A stretch of 64,000 nucleotides of DNA from Auanema rhodensis (GCA_964057225.1 OZ059900.1:6024501-6088500); one strand, 5' to 3'; counted from the first letter of the stretch, positions 13,469 to 27,800 are shown. Numbers and translations: made by a program. The notes: generated from the letters alone by a model not told the origin.

Positions 13469-15209
13469 CTGAAAAAAAATGAACAAAATTACTTTCTGCT
13501 TCATGCACATGGATAAAAGAATGAAAACGAAACAGAAAATGACACGATATATACATTTGAGAGGTAACGAAAAATATTGAGAAAGAAAGAGAACATGAGT
13601 AGCAAGAGCTATATGTAGAAATATACTCTAAAATGAGAAAAACGCCAAGAAAATTGATGAAAATGTGAGCTAAATTGAATGAAACTTTTTAATGAGTGAA
13701 CCAAAGATTAAAGTTAGAAAGATGCATTTTCTAAAAAAAAAGAGAAGAAAAGAGCACAGACAACAATTTACTGTAGAACTTGATAAAACTTTCTTCTGCG
13801 TGTATTTGTAAGGGGTGTGTGATGATAGAAATCTTTCTTGATAAAAATTGAAGAAACATGATTGGCAAACAGATAACTGATAGTTACTTTGACAATAGTG
13901 CAGTCTTTACTACAGAATTATGACGAGATCGGTTTGTAAGACAAAATGAAAATATTCCAAATATGGATTATAAAGGATAGATCGGAAGACTAGAAAGTGG
14001 AGAGTGATGATATATAATGTTGCGAATGAGTGCAACATAATAGGAAGAGCATTAACGAGAAGGAAATGAACTAAAAGCATAAAGGTAATGAGAAATAGCT
14101 AAATTTAGTTTTTATATGAAAATGAGCTACGCTATCGGCCTTGCTTAATGTACCAAAAAATAGCGAAAATTTGCTGTGAAATGAAAGCAGCGAGAAACTA
14201 AAGGAGACAGGAAGTTGGAGAGACAGAGAAGGCTGTGTGTGGAGGGTGGAAATGTGTGACATTGGATATTATGAATGATCAGACAGCTCTTGGAAAAGTC
14301 GGAAGTTTTACGTATGAAGAGAAAGCTAGAAACACATAAGAGCTAAATGAAACGATAGGAAATGTAGAAAGTTTTGGATAATAGTGTGAATAACGACCTT
14401 ATAGATGAGGTTCGAAATATGTGTGTCCCTTGTACTCTCACTTTTTTTTCATTTTATTTTCGTATTTCCATCTGTTAGTTTCTGTCATGTTCTCTTTTTT
14501 CGAAGTTTCAGCTCTCCAAATCACCCCCTCTTTCATCTTGCAAACTTGCTCCCCCTCTTTTACTCACTCTCTCTCTCTTTGTATGTTATATATGCATGTT
14601 TGTGAATGCGAGTACAGATGATAGACACAGAATTAAGAGAATGCTGTTGTTTTTTTGCACTTAAAGTTGGTTAAACCACACGATCTCACGAGTATTCATA
14701 CTTTTATACAATCTTTTGACTAACCATCAATCTATGTCTTTTGATGCTAAGATTGATAGCCAACTATATATACATCTAGAATGGGTTATTTGTATTAAAC
14801 AATAACGAATTCAAAAGTAAGTAGTATTGCTTGTGGATAACACATGCCCATGAACATGATAGAACTGAAGAGTTGTGAAATAGACATAGCAAATGAAGTG
14901 GAAAAGGAGCATCTACACATGTATGCTGTATTGGGACGAAGAAAGATAGCGGAAAAAAAACGAAGAAGTGAAAGACGTCAACGATATAGTTAGATAAAAC
15001 TGAAAAGAAAAAAATTCAAACGAGAAAGCATCAAGTGATAGAGCAAAGAATACAAGAGAGTAAGAAATATAGAGTGATGCGTTAGATAACTTGGACGCAA
15101 AAAAAGTTATATAACCATCGATCTATGTATTTTTTCAGTTCAATAACATTTGGTCCACAGGCAAATAAAAAATAAAAATGCAAATTAATTCCTGTTCTTC
15201 TCATTTTAC
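13469..15209 (-). other. Predicted 5' leader intron of the ETS gene
   Basis: Lies between the exons at 15.2 and 13.4 kb. It is purine-rich on the plus strand up to 14.4 kb, then has a pyrimidine-rich block at about 14.43-14.58 kb. Open frames here on both strands are low-complexity Phe/Leu/Ser translations. Confidence 0.45.
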
Positions 15210-15237
15210 CTCAATATGCGTGCCAGTCTTGTGGAAC
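15210..15237 (-). other. Predicted 28-bp leader exon of the ETS gene
   Basis: Small exon with a CTCTTTTAG acceptor and a GAG|GTAAAA donor. Joined to its neighbours it keeps the uORF open (EFHKTGTHIE). Coding role outside the uORF is not expected. Confidence 0.45.
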
Positions 15238-17565
15238 CTAAAAGAGAGTAAATGAGGAAAGTGATGTTAGAGCAAGTTGAAATAATTTGAACAAACGACA
15301 ATAAACCGACGCGAAAAAATGATGAAACAAGTAACAATAAGAGATTAAGATTAACATAAAATTTTATTTAATAATATAGTGATGTAGTCTTATCAACTAC
15401 TTCGAGGCGCATATTTGGCTACAAATGAATAACTCATACCGGAATGATGAGCACGAAGGAAATATATTGAAATGAGCCAATCAGATTTCATATCAAGTGA
15501 GGCGCGAATTTAAGTTGCAACAAAGTAAAATAAATATGAACAGCTAATTGTTGTTGAATGAAAGATTAGTCTAGAACTTTATTTTTCTAGACATTTAACA
15601 TTCATCACGCATAAAAATGTGAAGAACAGTTTGAGAGAAAGAGAGAAATAGTAAGAAATAAGCTTAGCATGGATAACAACGATATAAAGAAAAATGATGG
15701 CTATGAAAACGAACTTTCAAATTTTCAAGTTGGTAATGAAAGACAAAAGGAAATGTGAAAGAGCTGCAGAGACACTGAGGATTAAAATAGAAAATGCCAA
15801 GTGAAAAAAAGAAGAATTTGAGAGCATTTTAAGAGACTGGGAAAACGAAATAGAGCCAGAGTTGAACTGAAGTTGAAACAACTGAAGAACTTTTAACTTA
15901 CACCCTTTTCTGCAAAAAAAGTTTCTTATTCAATACTGTCTCGTTTGCAGAGTTATTGAGTCCTTTCTCAAGCTTATTTGAACTTTGTCTATCTCGTTCA
16001 TCGTCTAATAAAGTTTTAATTTTAATTTTCCAGCTATCTGATTCTTTTTTTATCGAAAAAAGAGAGAGCACGGGTAAAAATTGATCACAGACTAGATGTG
16101 TTAAACTAAGTGCATAATGAAAACCTGGCAAAGAAACATAAACATGTGTAGTGCAAAGTTTACTAAAATAAAATAGAAAATAGAACAACGGAGCGATTGT
16201 CTCAAAGAAGAATAAGGATTTCGAAATGATTTTTGAAAGTTTCTTTTCATTACATTGAAGCCAGTCGTTTGGATAACTCTTTAGATACCCACTTCCGCTT
16301 CCCATTTCTTCTTCTCATATTCCTCCTACTATTTCTGGAACTTTCTCTTCGTACTCAAGTCTTTTCCTATCTTGATGTAGCTTTAATCTTTTCAAGTTTA
16401 TCTTCTTTTCCGCTACTTGTATCATCTCTTCAATGACTCTCTTCCCGTATTATCGGTTTTGCTAGTCATCGTCTCCCATCCGTCATCAACAACTTTCCAC
16501 TACTGGTCAGCTTCCTTCCGCCATTCTCTCACACTTTAAACCATCTTGTTTCAAATTCTTTGCTCTTCTTGTTCGCTTATTCAGCATTTCTATAGCTTAA
16601 TCTCCCTCACTTTTCCTCATCTATGATATTTCTTGAACGCCCACTTCCTTCCTGCTACAGCCGCCTGACCTTCGTTATATGTCTCTAGAACTCGTCCTGC
16701 TTTTTGTGCCACTTTTCTCTTCCATTTCCTCCCTCATTCTGCGACTTACAGGGCATTCGTCTTTCGCATTGCTCTCTGCTTTTTCTTTTTCTCCTCATAT
16801 TTCTAACACTTCCTTTCACTTTCGTCATGTCAGTTACTTACTTCACTCCCACATGAACGCTAAAGATCTGTTCTCCAGCATGCCGACCAATGCTCTATAT
16901 ATCTTTCTCTCTCTACCTCTCAATCTCTTCTCGTTTTTTAGAATGCTCTCCGTCTCTATTCGTACCTTTTTTTCTCTCTTGTTCCAAATCTCTCTTCTCT
17001 CCTCATTAAACGCGAAACTCTCTTGAGTTCATATGTTCGCCTTATTTTGCCCCTGCGGCAATCTTCCTCATTTCTTTTGCTCTCAGTGTATATGTGTATA
17101 TCCTCACATGAACCACATTGAAAGCATCACTCTGGGCATCAAAGATCTAATCGACCAAACGTTATTCTGGCTTCAGGCTGTGAGCTTCTCACAAAGGCGT
17201 ATATTACTTTCAAAAGAAGAAAAAAAATAGAAAAAAGTAGTTAGATAGAAAGTTTGTTGCCACTTCCTTTCATCATTGAAATAGTCATTGAAATTCGAGA
17301 AGTACAATGAATTAATTAGCATAGAAAAGGAGAAAAGACTTCTGGAAAAAAAGGAGGAAAAAGCAACAGAAAAATACTAAGAATGACAAGTACGTACTTA
17401 TTTGCACAATGAAAAAGATTCAATACTTTTTGCATATCATTCACTATAAACAGCAATCAAGAATTAAGAAATTCAATGAATTTCCAAAACACCAAAAAGG
17501 TTGCTAGTTTATCAGCAACAAAAAAAAGCGAAATGAACAAAATAGGTGGCGTTAACATGACTTAC
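15238..17565 (-). other. Predicted 5' leader intron of the ETS gene, with a pyrimidine island
   Basis: About 2.3 kb. From roughly 16.25 to 17.1 kb the plus strand switches from purine-rich to strongly C/T-rich. Frames there (for example 16679-17026) are Ser/Leu/Phe-rich and have no domain. Confidence 0.45.
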
Positions 17566-17615
17566 TCCCATATGTTAAAGATCTCAAACATGGCAGACTT
17601 GGATGTCTCTACACC
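17566..17615 (-). other. Predicted 50-bp leader exon of the ETS gene with uORF start
   Basis: Exon bounded by TTTTTCATTCAG and GTAAGT, both strong. It carries ATG at 17591-17589. Reading from this ATG through the exons at 15.2 and 13.4 kb gives a 34-codon uORF that stops at TAA 13420-13418. Confidence 0.5.
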
Positions 17616-18357
17616 CTGAATGAAAAATAAGAAGAAATGTATATCCAACAGAACATTATGAAAAGAGGAAGAAATGCAACAACTGTGTAAAGCTTGATAG
17701 ATGTCTATAAGAAGAAACAAAACAACAAATAAGATAATGAACAAAAATGAGAAAAAGAACATGATATATGATATTCTATTCACATCATGTATACGTATAT
17801 AGCCTGATATTCGTAATACATGCTTGAAATAATGAAAAAAAGAAACAAAAAGAAAGAAATAAAAAGTTCAAAGATTTAAAGAAACAAAATAAGCAAAATG
17901 AATTAGAAAAGTATGTATATACAAGAAATTCTCAAATAATTAGTATTTTCACAGAAAAAAAAGTATAATACGAAACGGTTTAGCTTTGATAAATGTTTGA
18001 CGTAGTTAAAAAAGAGAACAACACTGAAGAAAAAATTATATGAAGCATAACTATTGTATAAAGCAGACAGTTGCTGCTAGTTATCAACGAAATGTATTCA
18101 AAAAAGAAAAAAAAAGAAAAAACCAATATGTATCTATGTGAGAAAATAAGAAAAAAAACGTAATAATGTGGCGTCTACTATATATATATATAAATAAGTA
18201 AGATTCTGAAATGGCATTAGCTGAACAATTAGTATGGCAACACAGGTTAATACACGCGTGGATTGAATATGACATATATATAATATATAATCTTATTATT
18301 AACTCATACTCAACAAGGCTCAAATTATACCTCGGCGTGCAACATTCTTACGTCACA

Positions 18358-18522
18358 ATGCCAGTTAATATTGCTTTCTGCTTTCTACTGCTCGCTTGTC
18401 AAGCTACGCTTACTCTACGATTTGATTTTACAATCGCACTGACGCAGTTTCAGAACATTGTGATAAGTGATGCCGCTGTTTGTTTACTTGATTGCAACGC
18501 CCAGGGCCAACTCGAATGTTGA
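18358..18522 (+). CDS. Possible small secreted protein, weak
   Basis: The frame from ATG 18358 encodes about 54 residues beginning MPVNIAFCFLLLACQATLTL, which resembles a signal peptide, followed by FDFTIALTQFQNIVISDAAV and a short Cys-containing end (LLDCNAQGQLEC). The sequence is less AT-rich than its surroundings. There is no family match, no splice support and no close polyadenylation signal that I trust. It could equally be a promoter-like island: the minus strand here carries GTAAACAAAC. Confidence 0.2.
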   Translation: MPVNIAFCFLLLACQATLTLRFDFTIALTQFQNIVISDAAVCLLDCNAQGQLEC

Positions 18523-19424
18523 GCGCTATCTTGACAATGACTAATGAAGAAAATGTTGAGCAGACAACCAAATTCGAGCTTTTTATTTCAATCATATGTT
18601 AATAAATAGAGGGAAATGAGAATTTGAACTATCTATGATCAACTAAAAATAGTGTATTGTCATTAGAAAAAAAAATACTCTAAGCGATTATGTTGAAAAT
18701 ATGGAAAAAGCCGACAAAAATCTGGAATAAATGGCTTGTTTCCTTTCACGTCGTCAAGCTGAAGGCACACTTTGTATTGCTCAGATGACTACACTTTTCT
18801 TAGGGTGCGCTTACATAAGACTACTATGCAAAATTGAAGAAAATTATTCAATTTTCAGTTTAAAAAACGAACGAAGACAATTCCTAGGAAAAAATAGGAA
18901 CATGGAAATAAAAAGAAACACCAATGAGCAAAAAAACAACCCTCGAAATGTGTCAAAGGTTCAAAAAACGATGATCAAACCTGTGGCAGATATTATAGAA
19001 CTTTTAAAGCGCACTTTTAGTTGTTTTTTGTTGCAAGCAACACTTTTGCTTTTCCCTTCAACCGGAAACATTGCCGTCATTCTACTCGAGGTTTAAGAAA
19101 AAAATGTTTAAACCACTTAGAAAATAATAAAATTTTTAAAATGTAGTGACTTATATGGCTTATGGCTATTAAGTCTTCTAACGACAAAACTTGCAGTATT
19201 GTTATATAGAGATCTTAGTAAATATGGGTTGCTAAGCCATTTTTGTGAATACGTTTGTATGATTGTTTTTCTGTTTTGAATATATAATGAGGAGACGGTG
19301 ATGTGAGAAAAGAAATAAAAGTAAAAGAAGTAACATGAAGTAAAAGAAAAGCTGCACAGCTCAACAAAAAATGAGAGAGGGAGAGAAAGAGAATAGAAAT
19401 AAAGAAGGAATGATAGAGAACTAC

Positions 19425-19490
19425 CTTTTTTCTATTCCGTATTTAATTGCAAAGTGAATAACTACTATCACGCTTGACCACAAGTTGTAT
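19425..19490 (-). other. Possible further leader exon upstream of the ETS gene
   Basis: A 66-bp segment between AAAAACAG and GTAGTT. One frame is open (YNLWSSVIVVIHFAIKYGIE), but its end phase does not continue into the exon at 17615, so a coding role is unlikely. It may be untranslated or false. Confidence 0.2.
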
Positions 19491-20300
19491 CTGTTTTTGA
19501 TACATATTTTTGATTCAAATAAAGAAACTGAAGACAATTACAATAGAATATATCAGAGAAAAAAAAGAAAAAAATTATGATTCTCTCAAATGATTCTGTT
19601 TTGTATGAAAAGGAAACAGTTAATAGGTATTTGCATAGCTATAGAGAAGACATTGTTATGAGTTATATTCAGATTCTTTCATTCATGAAATAGCTTAATT
19701 AGAGTATATGAGATGTTACATGACTGTTCGTTGTTTTTAGTTTTTTATGAAATAGAATGAAATCGTAAAACATCACACTGTCTCACACGTATAGCCATAT
19801 TGAAAATGTTGAAAAAAAAGAAAGAAGGAAAAGCAACATTAGAAAGAGGAAACTGAGGGAGTAAACGAGAAAAATAAAGAGTACGAAATGAAGAGAGTTA
19901 GAGAAAGAGCGTACGAGAAGCATGCAGACAACATGTGACTGAGATAAAAGTTTTAGAATAAAAAGTAAATCGGAATTCTGAATTTTGAATTAAACGGATG
20001 TGGAAACGACGAAACGAAAATGAAGAGGTCAAAAGGAATTTGAGAAAGCGAACGTAAAGTTGCGATATAATATATTAAAGAAAGCTCGATTAAGATAGAA
20101 ATTTTCTAAAAAAAATAACATTGAGCATATTATAAAGAGAGAAGAGATACACGTAAATAGCAATCAGTATAACATATACGCGGAAACTAAAATGACAATA
20201 ACAATGAAAAATGAATGAAATGAAGAAAGTTGAAAGCATACAACTGAGACTCAAAGTACATTTATTTTTATATGACCTATCATTTTCAGAAAAGAAAGGA

Positions 20301-20301
<1 letters not shown>

Positions 20302-20334
<33 letters not shown>

Positions 20335-20369
20335 ATATGTGTGCATATCTATATCTCTATCTATGAATG

Positions 20370-20400
<31 letters not shown>

Positions 20401-20401
20401 C
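20302..20401. repeat. (TA)n/(GT)n microsatellite cluster
   Basis: Alternating TA and GT dinucleotide runs, interrupted once near 20.34-20.37 kb by CTATATCT-type units. Confidence 0.85.
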
Positions 20402-23400
20402 GTTGATAAACTAGAAATAAAAAATATGAAGATGAAGATGAAGTAATCGAATATGTGAAATTGAATGAGTTGCAAAGATAAAAATTGAAGAGCTGAAAAA
20501 CGTTTGAGAAAGTGAGAGATACTCAAATATTTCAAGGAAGGGAAAAATGTTCAATGTCCATGTGAAAATTCTTTGTAATCAACTTTTAGAGTGATTTTTC
20601 AAATATATTCGTCACTTTTCTCATTTGTCGAAACAGGCGTTAGAAGTTCAATGCACGTCAAGAAACAAAAAGGTTTCAGTAAACTATTGTGAGTGAATGT
20701 ACACTAACAACACATATATACTAGTAGAAGTGAGTGGTGTGCAGACAAAATATTTATGAAATTGTGGAAGGAAAATAAGAAATTGCTAAAAAGACTTTGT
20801 TCCTCCTTTTTTGTGTTGAAAAGCGTGCACGTTGGCAAAGTTTTTCGTATGTTGTCAAGGTATTTAAGCTAACTTTTTTTTTCCATTCTGGAATGAGAAA
20901 AAACAGAAAAAAGCCAATGAAACGTATGCAAATTGTTGCTGATCATAAGACAAAGAAGGTTATTTGATTAACAAAATAGGATAAGCCATGCGTCTCAGAG
21001 ACAACCACACGGCTTCACGAAATGATCATTGTCATGGAGAGTGTTGTTGCCACCTTCTTAACTCATAATCGCGGATTGTTCCGTGTTTGGCAAGTGAGAG
21101 GGTGGGGGAAAACAAAAAAAACAGTTAGCTAATAAAACAACCCAATCGCTATAATGTTAAACATCACACATTGGAGATGTTATTACAAGATCTTGAAAAA
21201 TAGTGGGAGGGCAGAGAAGGTGAACAGATGATGTGACGAGGCGGACTTTGAGAAATGCAATAATGAAGAAGTATTTAGAGGAAGCTTAGAGTTTAGTAGA
21301 TTGTAATGAAGAGAAAAAGAGAGAGAGAGAAACAAAAAATAAGTTAAATGAGCAGCTTAGCTGGGATATGAGGATAGGGAATAGAAACTGACGAAGATAC
21401 GGACAGATTGAAAGGTAGTGAACGACAAGAAAGATAGAGAGAGAGAAAGAGAGAGAGAGAGCAAAAAGAGCAAGGATTTCAGTGAGGCAAAATGTGATCT
21501 GTGGTCAACGAACAAAAATTGGCAGGGTGAGGGAGAGATGGGAAAGGACAACAAATGAACATTGATCTCGAGGCACAACGGACTAAAGAGATGAAGAAGG
21601 CGAAGAGATAGACGGGAGTTAGAGGGAAAAGAGTTGAAACGAGGACTGGCTTTTTAGAAGGAAAGGATTCGTTAAATGGCAAAATATTCAAAGATCTGTT
21701 GAGTGTAGAAGGCTAAAGAAAGTTACCCAATGAAGCTGATGGAAAAAATATCAGGAAGATTGAGGAGATAGAGAAAGCGACAGACGAAAGAAAGAAAAGA
21801 TAAACTGCGACTGGAACGGAAGGAATAGAAGCAGTAGAAGGAAGAAATTGGACGGAATGACACACTTTTGCAGAAGATGTAATGGAAAGGAAGTCGGCTC
21901 AAAGAACTTATAAACTTGTATAAATACACCTCAAAGCAATGGAATGCGAGATATGAACAGGGACAGGCGTACTAGCAGGGACCAACAAATCGACATTAAA
22001 CGGAAATATAAGAGACTTGGTTACGGCAAGACGATTGAAATGCTAGAAACGGAAAAGGAAAAGAGGGGAGTCACATGGAATGCCTGTCAAATCAGGGAGG
22101 AAAAAAACAGACTAAAGAGAGAAATATAGAAAGGCGGATGTTGCAAGAAAATCAAACACGCTACTAGGTAAGCTGATTCAACTGACTTCTGATGACCAGG
22201 AAAGATCACTACTCCGCATGCATGCTTGCATAGTTGAATTCTAGCCACTATCTTTTGCATTTCATACAAAGAATATAGCTGAATAAAAAACCCAAACCAA
22301 TTCGTAGTTATTTCTTTCGTTCTTGTAAATTTTTGCGCCGATCTTAGAAATCGTAAAATATGTAAAATATTAACCAGTGACGTACAAGCATCTGCAGGTG
22401 GTAGAACAAGCAAATTAGAGAAACAGGCAAAATAATTTAAATGGATAATTGACAAACAGATTCAGATAAATATAAAGTACAACGTCGAATAAAACAATAT
22501 ATATTTAGAATAATTTTGCTTTGGGTTGTGTTAACTGAGCAATTATAATGTATAGATGATTATCAAGAGACTGATAAAAGAATAAAACTATTTTAATCAA
22601 AGAATTGAAATACATGAAACAATCTGTTTTTGAGAATATTCTCTTCATTTCAATTCAAACAGATATAAAACATTTTCCCAATTTTTTTTCAAATTCAATA
22701 TAATGCAACAATATTAAAAAAATCTGCCGTGCTAATCTTATTGATAATATAAGAAAACATAGTGAATACGACATACGACATGATGTCAAGCTGATTTCCG
22801 ATTTCCGATCGGTTAGAAAGAGTAAATGAGAGGGTATTTAAAGTGATGAGCTCAAGATAATAATTGTAAAATGAACAGTAGATCATAGCTGAGAGAATAA
22901 GAGTAAGATGCGCTTTTGACAGAACCTCATGACCAAAAAGCTAATCAGTTTTGTCTGTTTAACATTCTGACACTTTCTAGATGTTTCTGAGTTATACACA
23001 AGTTTCTCTTAAAATTATGCCAAAACTAGTATTCATCTTTAATTCTCGTTTATAGTAAGTTTATTAGTTTTCTTAAAAAATATGATAATAGTTGGGCCAA
23101 ACATATTTCCGTCTATAAACTAAGTAGTGTTAGTCAAGAAGAATATCAACCCTTACATGTTTAATTTGCAATTTCCGAATATTTAGAATTTTGTCAATAT
23201 TAGACTTTTATCTTAATGTTTATCCATTAATTCATAAAAGAAGAAAATAAGGGTAAGGAAAAATATCAAAAACATCTAGAGAAAGTTCTGATGTTACGAA
23301 TATTAAAACTTTTTTTACAAAAAAAATCAGAACTGTTCTTATAGCTAAGATAAAATATAATATTATTATATGATCGGCTATAAGAAAATGTTTTTCACTT

Positions 23401-24710
23401 CAGAAAAAGATTTTCAAGTTTTTAAAAGAGCTTAAATGAATAAGAGTGAGCAGAATTTGAAACGATTCTTAGGAAATGACTCTTTTAGTTTGATCACTGA
23501 TTCGCAAAAATACTGAGAAGGAATGATAAAAAACACATTTTTTCTCAGAAATGGACAAAGGTAAGACAGTGGCGAGTTGAGTAAGCGTTAATAAGAATGA
23601 AATATATCTCAACTACCTCCCTTGTTTACATCAAAAAATATCAGCTGCATAGTTATTGATTTCGAAACATAAATGAAACGAGCATTGAATATGCGTCAAT
23701 AGATAATAAACAGGTTGGCTGTTTTAACTCAATGATTTCTTTCTTAGAACACAGAATAAACTTCATACTTCTATTTTTTAGTTGCATATTCAAGTTTCAT
23801 GTGTGAGATTAATCATTTTCTCTGAAACTAAGACGAAATGACGAAATAAAAGAGATTAACTATATTCACGGCCAATTGGATTCCAAAAATCATTTTTGAT
23901 ACACTTTAGAATATTAAAATACTTCAAAGTTAGATTTCAACAAATTCTAATATGGATGTTGTTTACATGCACCCAACACCATGGGAACCACTTTTGAACA
24001 GAATTTTGCTTCTGAAATACAAAAAAAGGGTATAAAAGTACAAGAGAAACTCAGTGCTGAAATAAAGGAAAAGAATAAGAAGAGCAGAAAAGTTTGTAAA
24101 TTCAGCAAGCAGTCAAGTAGAGCAAAATCATGCGATTTAAATTGTGAAAAACTAAGTGGTTGAGAATGAGACAAATTTTATTGACCAAAATTTTGAGAAC
24201 ATTCGAGCAATACGTTCAACTGAAAAAAAAAGAAAAAAAATAGAAAAGAGAGAGAGAGAGAAAGAGAAAGAGAGAGAGCAAAAAGAGCAATGCACTTGAA
24301 TAGAAAATAACAAATTTTTGTTAAAAAACAGATGAGAACGAAAGAATCTGAGCACTACTACATCATCGTTATCTATGTTTACATGAATGCCATGTACTAA
24401 ACTAAACTATATCATCATAGAACATACACATGCATATATACATATATTTAAAGTACATAGCTTTCACTTTTTCATTCATTGCCAAATTGTTTTTCACACA
24501 TTCGTGCTTCTACATTCTCACCATCTTACTTTCTATTTTCTTTTTCTTACAATAACTCATTCATTCCTTTCATGATCTTGCTAATTTGCAAAAAAAAAGA
24601 AAAGAAGAAAAGAGTATTAAACATTGCAAATGCATCGAGTACGAAAAAAGACGGTTAAGTCTCATTCATATAACTTAATCGCATTATGAATCAACCGGTG
24701 TGAGCTCACA

Positions 24711-24842
24711 ATGCCAGAAACAGCACTGAGCACAGAGAGAAAGCTGATCGTTGTTCCGTTGTTGAGACTGGCTCCCTGCCTAATCGGTTTGGAGATTTAT
24801 CCAATTTTTTGCTCAAAATATAAATTGCCTTTTTGCCCTTAA
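24711..24842 (+). CDS. Possible 43-residue small ORF, weak
   Basis: ATG to TAA frame beginning MPETALSTERKLIVVPLLRL and ending KLPFCP, in a less AT-rich island. Composition is coding-like, with a hydrophobic centre. No family is recognised and no splice or polyadenylation context supports it. Confidence 0.2.
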   Translation: MPETALSTERKLIVVPLLRLAPCLIGLEIYPIFCSKYKLPFCP

Positions 24843-27800
24843 TGGAATTGCCAACGTTATAATATCAACAGAAAACAGATAAAAATGAATATCTTATTCT
24901 CTATCTTTGAACTTTTCGAATAGAATGAAAGATATCTCGTATTAGAATGTCAAGTAGTTTCTTGTATATGCTAACTAGCTCATTTCTAGCTTTTCCGCTT
25001 CAACTATGAGCAGTAGTCTGCATAAAAAATGTTGGATCTGGTCGTCATTTTCTCTCGTTTTTTTCCATCAAAATGAAAGTTGAGTGCAAGTGTGTCCCTG
25101 TCTCTACATTAATCAGCATTATTTCTCCATCATGACTCTTTACCTTTAAACTTAAATCAACAACCTCTGTACTAGTATTAGCTTTTCATACTTTGGTATT
25201 AAGAGGGCATGCAGCAATTCGAATAAGTCAAAATGTGTTTTCTAATAGGAATCATATTGATAATGTAATTTATTGTTTGTGAGCAAGTCGCTGTGAGTTC
25301 AAATCCTAATTATTCAAATCTAACATAACAAGCTGAGGTCGACAGCCGCAGTAGTCGTCAATGCCAATAGCGGCAGCATGCAGCAGCAGTAGCAGCAAAA
25401 AAAGAAATAAAAATATAGAGGGAAAAGGTGAATTACAAGCGGATAGTAGAGAAAAGTATAGTCAGACTTTATGACAAACATCATTCAGACAAATCCATAA
25501 AAAGCATTGAACATTTGCAAGCGTTGAACTTTCATTTTCCGCAAATGCTCACAGCTAAACACAAAGAAGTTCAGAATTTGAAAGATTTGTTAGAGCATTG
25601 AAAATTTTCTAGAAAATGCTACCATCAGGTCAGAATGCGAAAGAAAAAGCATAATTGTATTTGTCGCGAACAAGAATGATGACAAGGACGAGAAAAGAAC
25701 AGCACAAGGCAAATGCAGCAGTATCCACCGCGATGAGAATATTGGACGAGAAGTCTAAGTAAATGGATAAAAAGAAAGCGATGATGCAAAAAAAAACTAA
25801 AACTAAACCAAGCAACAAATGGCTTAGAAGTTACAAGAGCTTCTGTTTTTTTCTCGCACAACTGTCTAAATATTCTATAGTCAGCTAATGCTATACATGT
25901 TTGTCTCGAGACAATTCTGATTTTAAAAGCTTTGATGTTCATCAATAGTTTAGTTGCAAACAGAATATTTACAAACTGTTATCAATTCAATTGAAAACGA
26001 AGAAAAAGAAGCGTAGCAAGGTAAAAATGCGGGAACAACATTGAGAGAACATAATGAGAAACAAGAAGTTGAAGCTGCAGAATTAGGCAAATAAGTACAA
26101 TTCTTGAAATTGTAGAAGAATGTTAATTGTGTTTGAAAAGGCTAGCATAATTGTATGTTCTAATTTCAAACTTTAATTCCATATTTGATTGGAAAAAAAG
26201 AAAGAAAGCAGCAGCTATTTTTTGAGACAATCGGATTAGATAGAAATTGAAACAATGTATGTATATTGAAAGAGGAGAAACGAAGAAAAAAATGTTTGAT
26301 CACCTCCATCATTGCATAACATCATAAATTATCGAATAATAACAAACACTAGTTATACTTTATTATTAATTTATTATTGTTATTTATGAAGCAACCAGTT
26401 ACCGTTTTGGGCAGATATGAGAATGATGCCTAACAGTACGAATGAATATACATATAGCGTTAGTGAGAAAACATCTAAGATTTACATTAGTACATGAAAA
26501 ATGTTTAGAAAAATATATTTTTTCATTATATTTCAAATAGCAATTCTGCTTTCCTTTTCACAAAATAATTATAATATGTTAAAGTATTAGGCCTGTATAT
26601 AAAAATATCTATACATATAGTATATATATATATATACTATATACTATAAACTATATATTATACTATATCATTATATCAGTATAATTCAACTTTTCTTATT
26701 ATTATAAGTTAAAGACATATCTATAACTATATCTATATATATCTATATATATAATTAGATGAAAATATGTGAGAAGAAATGCACAGAAGCACCTATCATG
26801 CACATAATCAAGTACTTTTTGCAGAAACACTACTGTACATTTTGAGTAACAAATTAAAAATGCAGACAGTGTTAAACAACCTTTCTAACTGATATATGAG
26901 AATCAATTGTACATATATAATCTAAACTATAATGACATTTTGAATATTTAACAACAGATACAATTGTAAATTGTAATTATCAATGAATGTCAAATAGCGT
27001 TTTGAGCACCTGTGACAGCTGAAGTTTGGTGTACAAGAGAGCAAGAGCAGATTTCATCACATATTCTGCTTTTTTTTTCTCTGCACATTGAACCTATTGA
27101 CTTCAAGACATTTTTTTTCTATTTGTTTCAGTACATTATGTTCAAATGTCCAAAATACAATATGACAATCTAATAAAGATAAAGCATTATTGTATGAGTC
27201 GAAACATATTTGAAATGAGAAATGAAAAACATTTCTTGAATTAAAATTGAGAATGGCATGAATATGTAGCAGACAAAACAAATGACATTCACAAAAAAAA
27301 ACATAGCGTTTGGTCCAATCTGCTTCAGCTTCTCGAGTACATGGGATCGAATAGAAAATACTATGCATTTGTGAAATCACCAACTCTATATAATTGGAGA
27401 GCACTAGAAAATGAAGAGCACTGCGAATTCGATAGGGATAGAGAGAATTGCTATAATTAAGCGTAAAACGGAAAAAAACAAGTAGGTAAGCCACAATTAT
27501 CATTCAAATAGATCAACTTTTCGAACATTATAGTTATATTATACTGCATTTTCTGCAAATAATTCATATAATAAAAAAAAGTTACTCAGAGAACGTTGCG
27601 ATAATTGCATTTATTAGTGTTGAGGAATAACTAATTTTTCTCTACTTCATAGTCAGTATAAGGTGAAGAGGAATATAGATCACATTATAAATCTTCAATG
27701 ACCTTTTTCGCATTTTTACATTATACTGAAATATATGGCTTTTTTTTTTATAAAGAACACATCTATATAATTTTATTTTGATATTCTCTTGGAGCATTGT

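Larger units (their letters stand above)
13418..17591 (-). promoter_or_regulatory. Spliced uORF abutting the ETS start codon
   Basis: Three exon pieces of 26, 28 and 51 nt make 105 nt: a 34-residue frame starting MFEIFNIWEF and ending in a hydrophobic stretch (WICVLVLALDIAYFKF). Its TAA is immediately followed by the ATG of the ETS protein. This arrangement would make main-frame translation depend on reinitiation or leaky scanning, unless trans-splicing or an internal promoter removes it. Confidence 0.4.

Noticed and set aside
16679-17026. 115-codon plus-strand frame
   Set aside because: Ser/Leu/Phe-rich translation of a pyrimidine-rich block with no domain or splice support.
22087-22455. 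122-codon minus-strand frame with a central coding-like stretch
   Set aside because: No consistent donor and acceptor pair and no recognisable family; the ends are low-complexity.
25625-25945. Overlapping minus frames, one with hydrophobic helices
   Set aside because: Two frames are open at once, and the hydrophobic one has no donor or partner exon.
27057-27503. 148-codon minus-strand frame
   Set aside because: Composition follows AT bias, no domain, no good exon boundaries.
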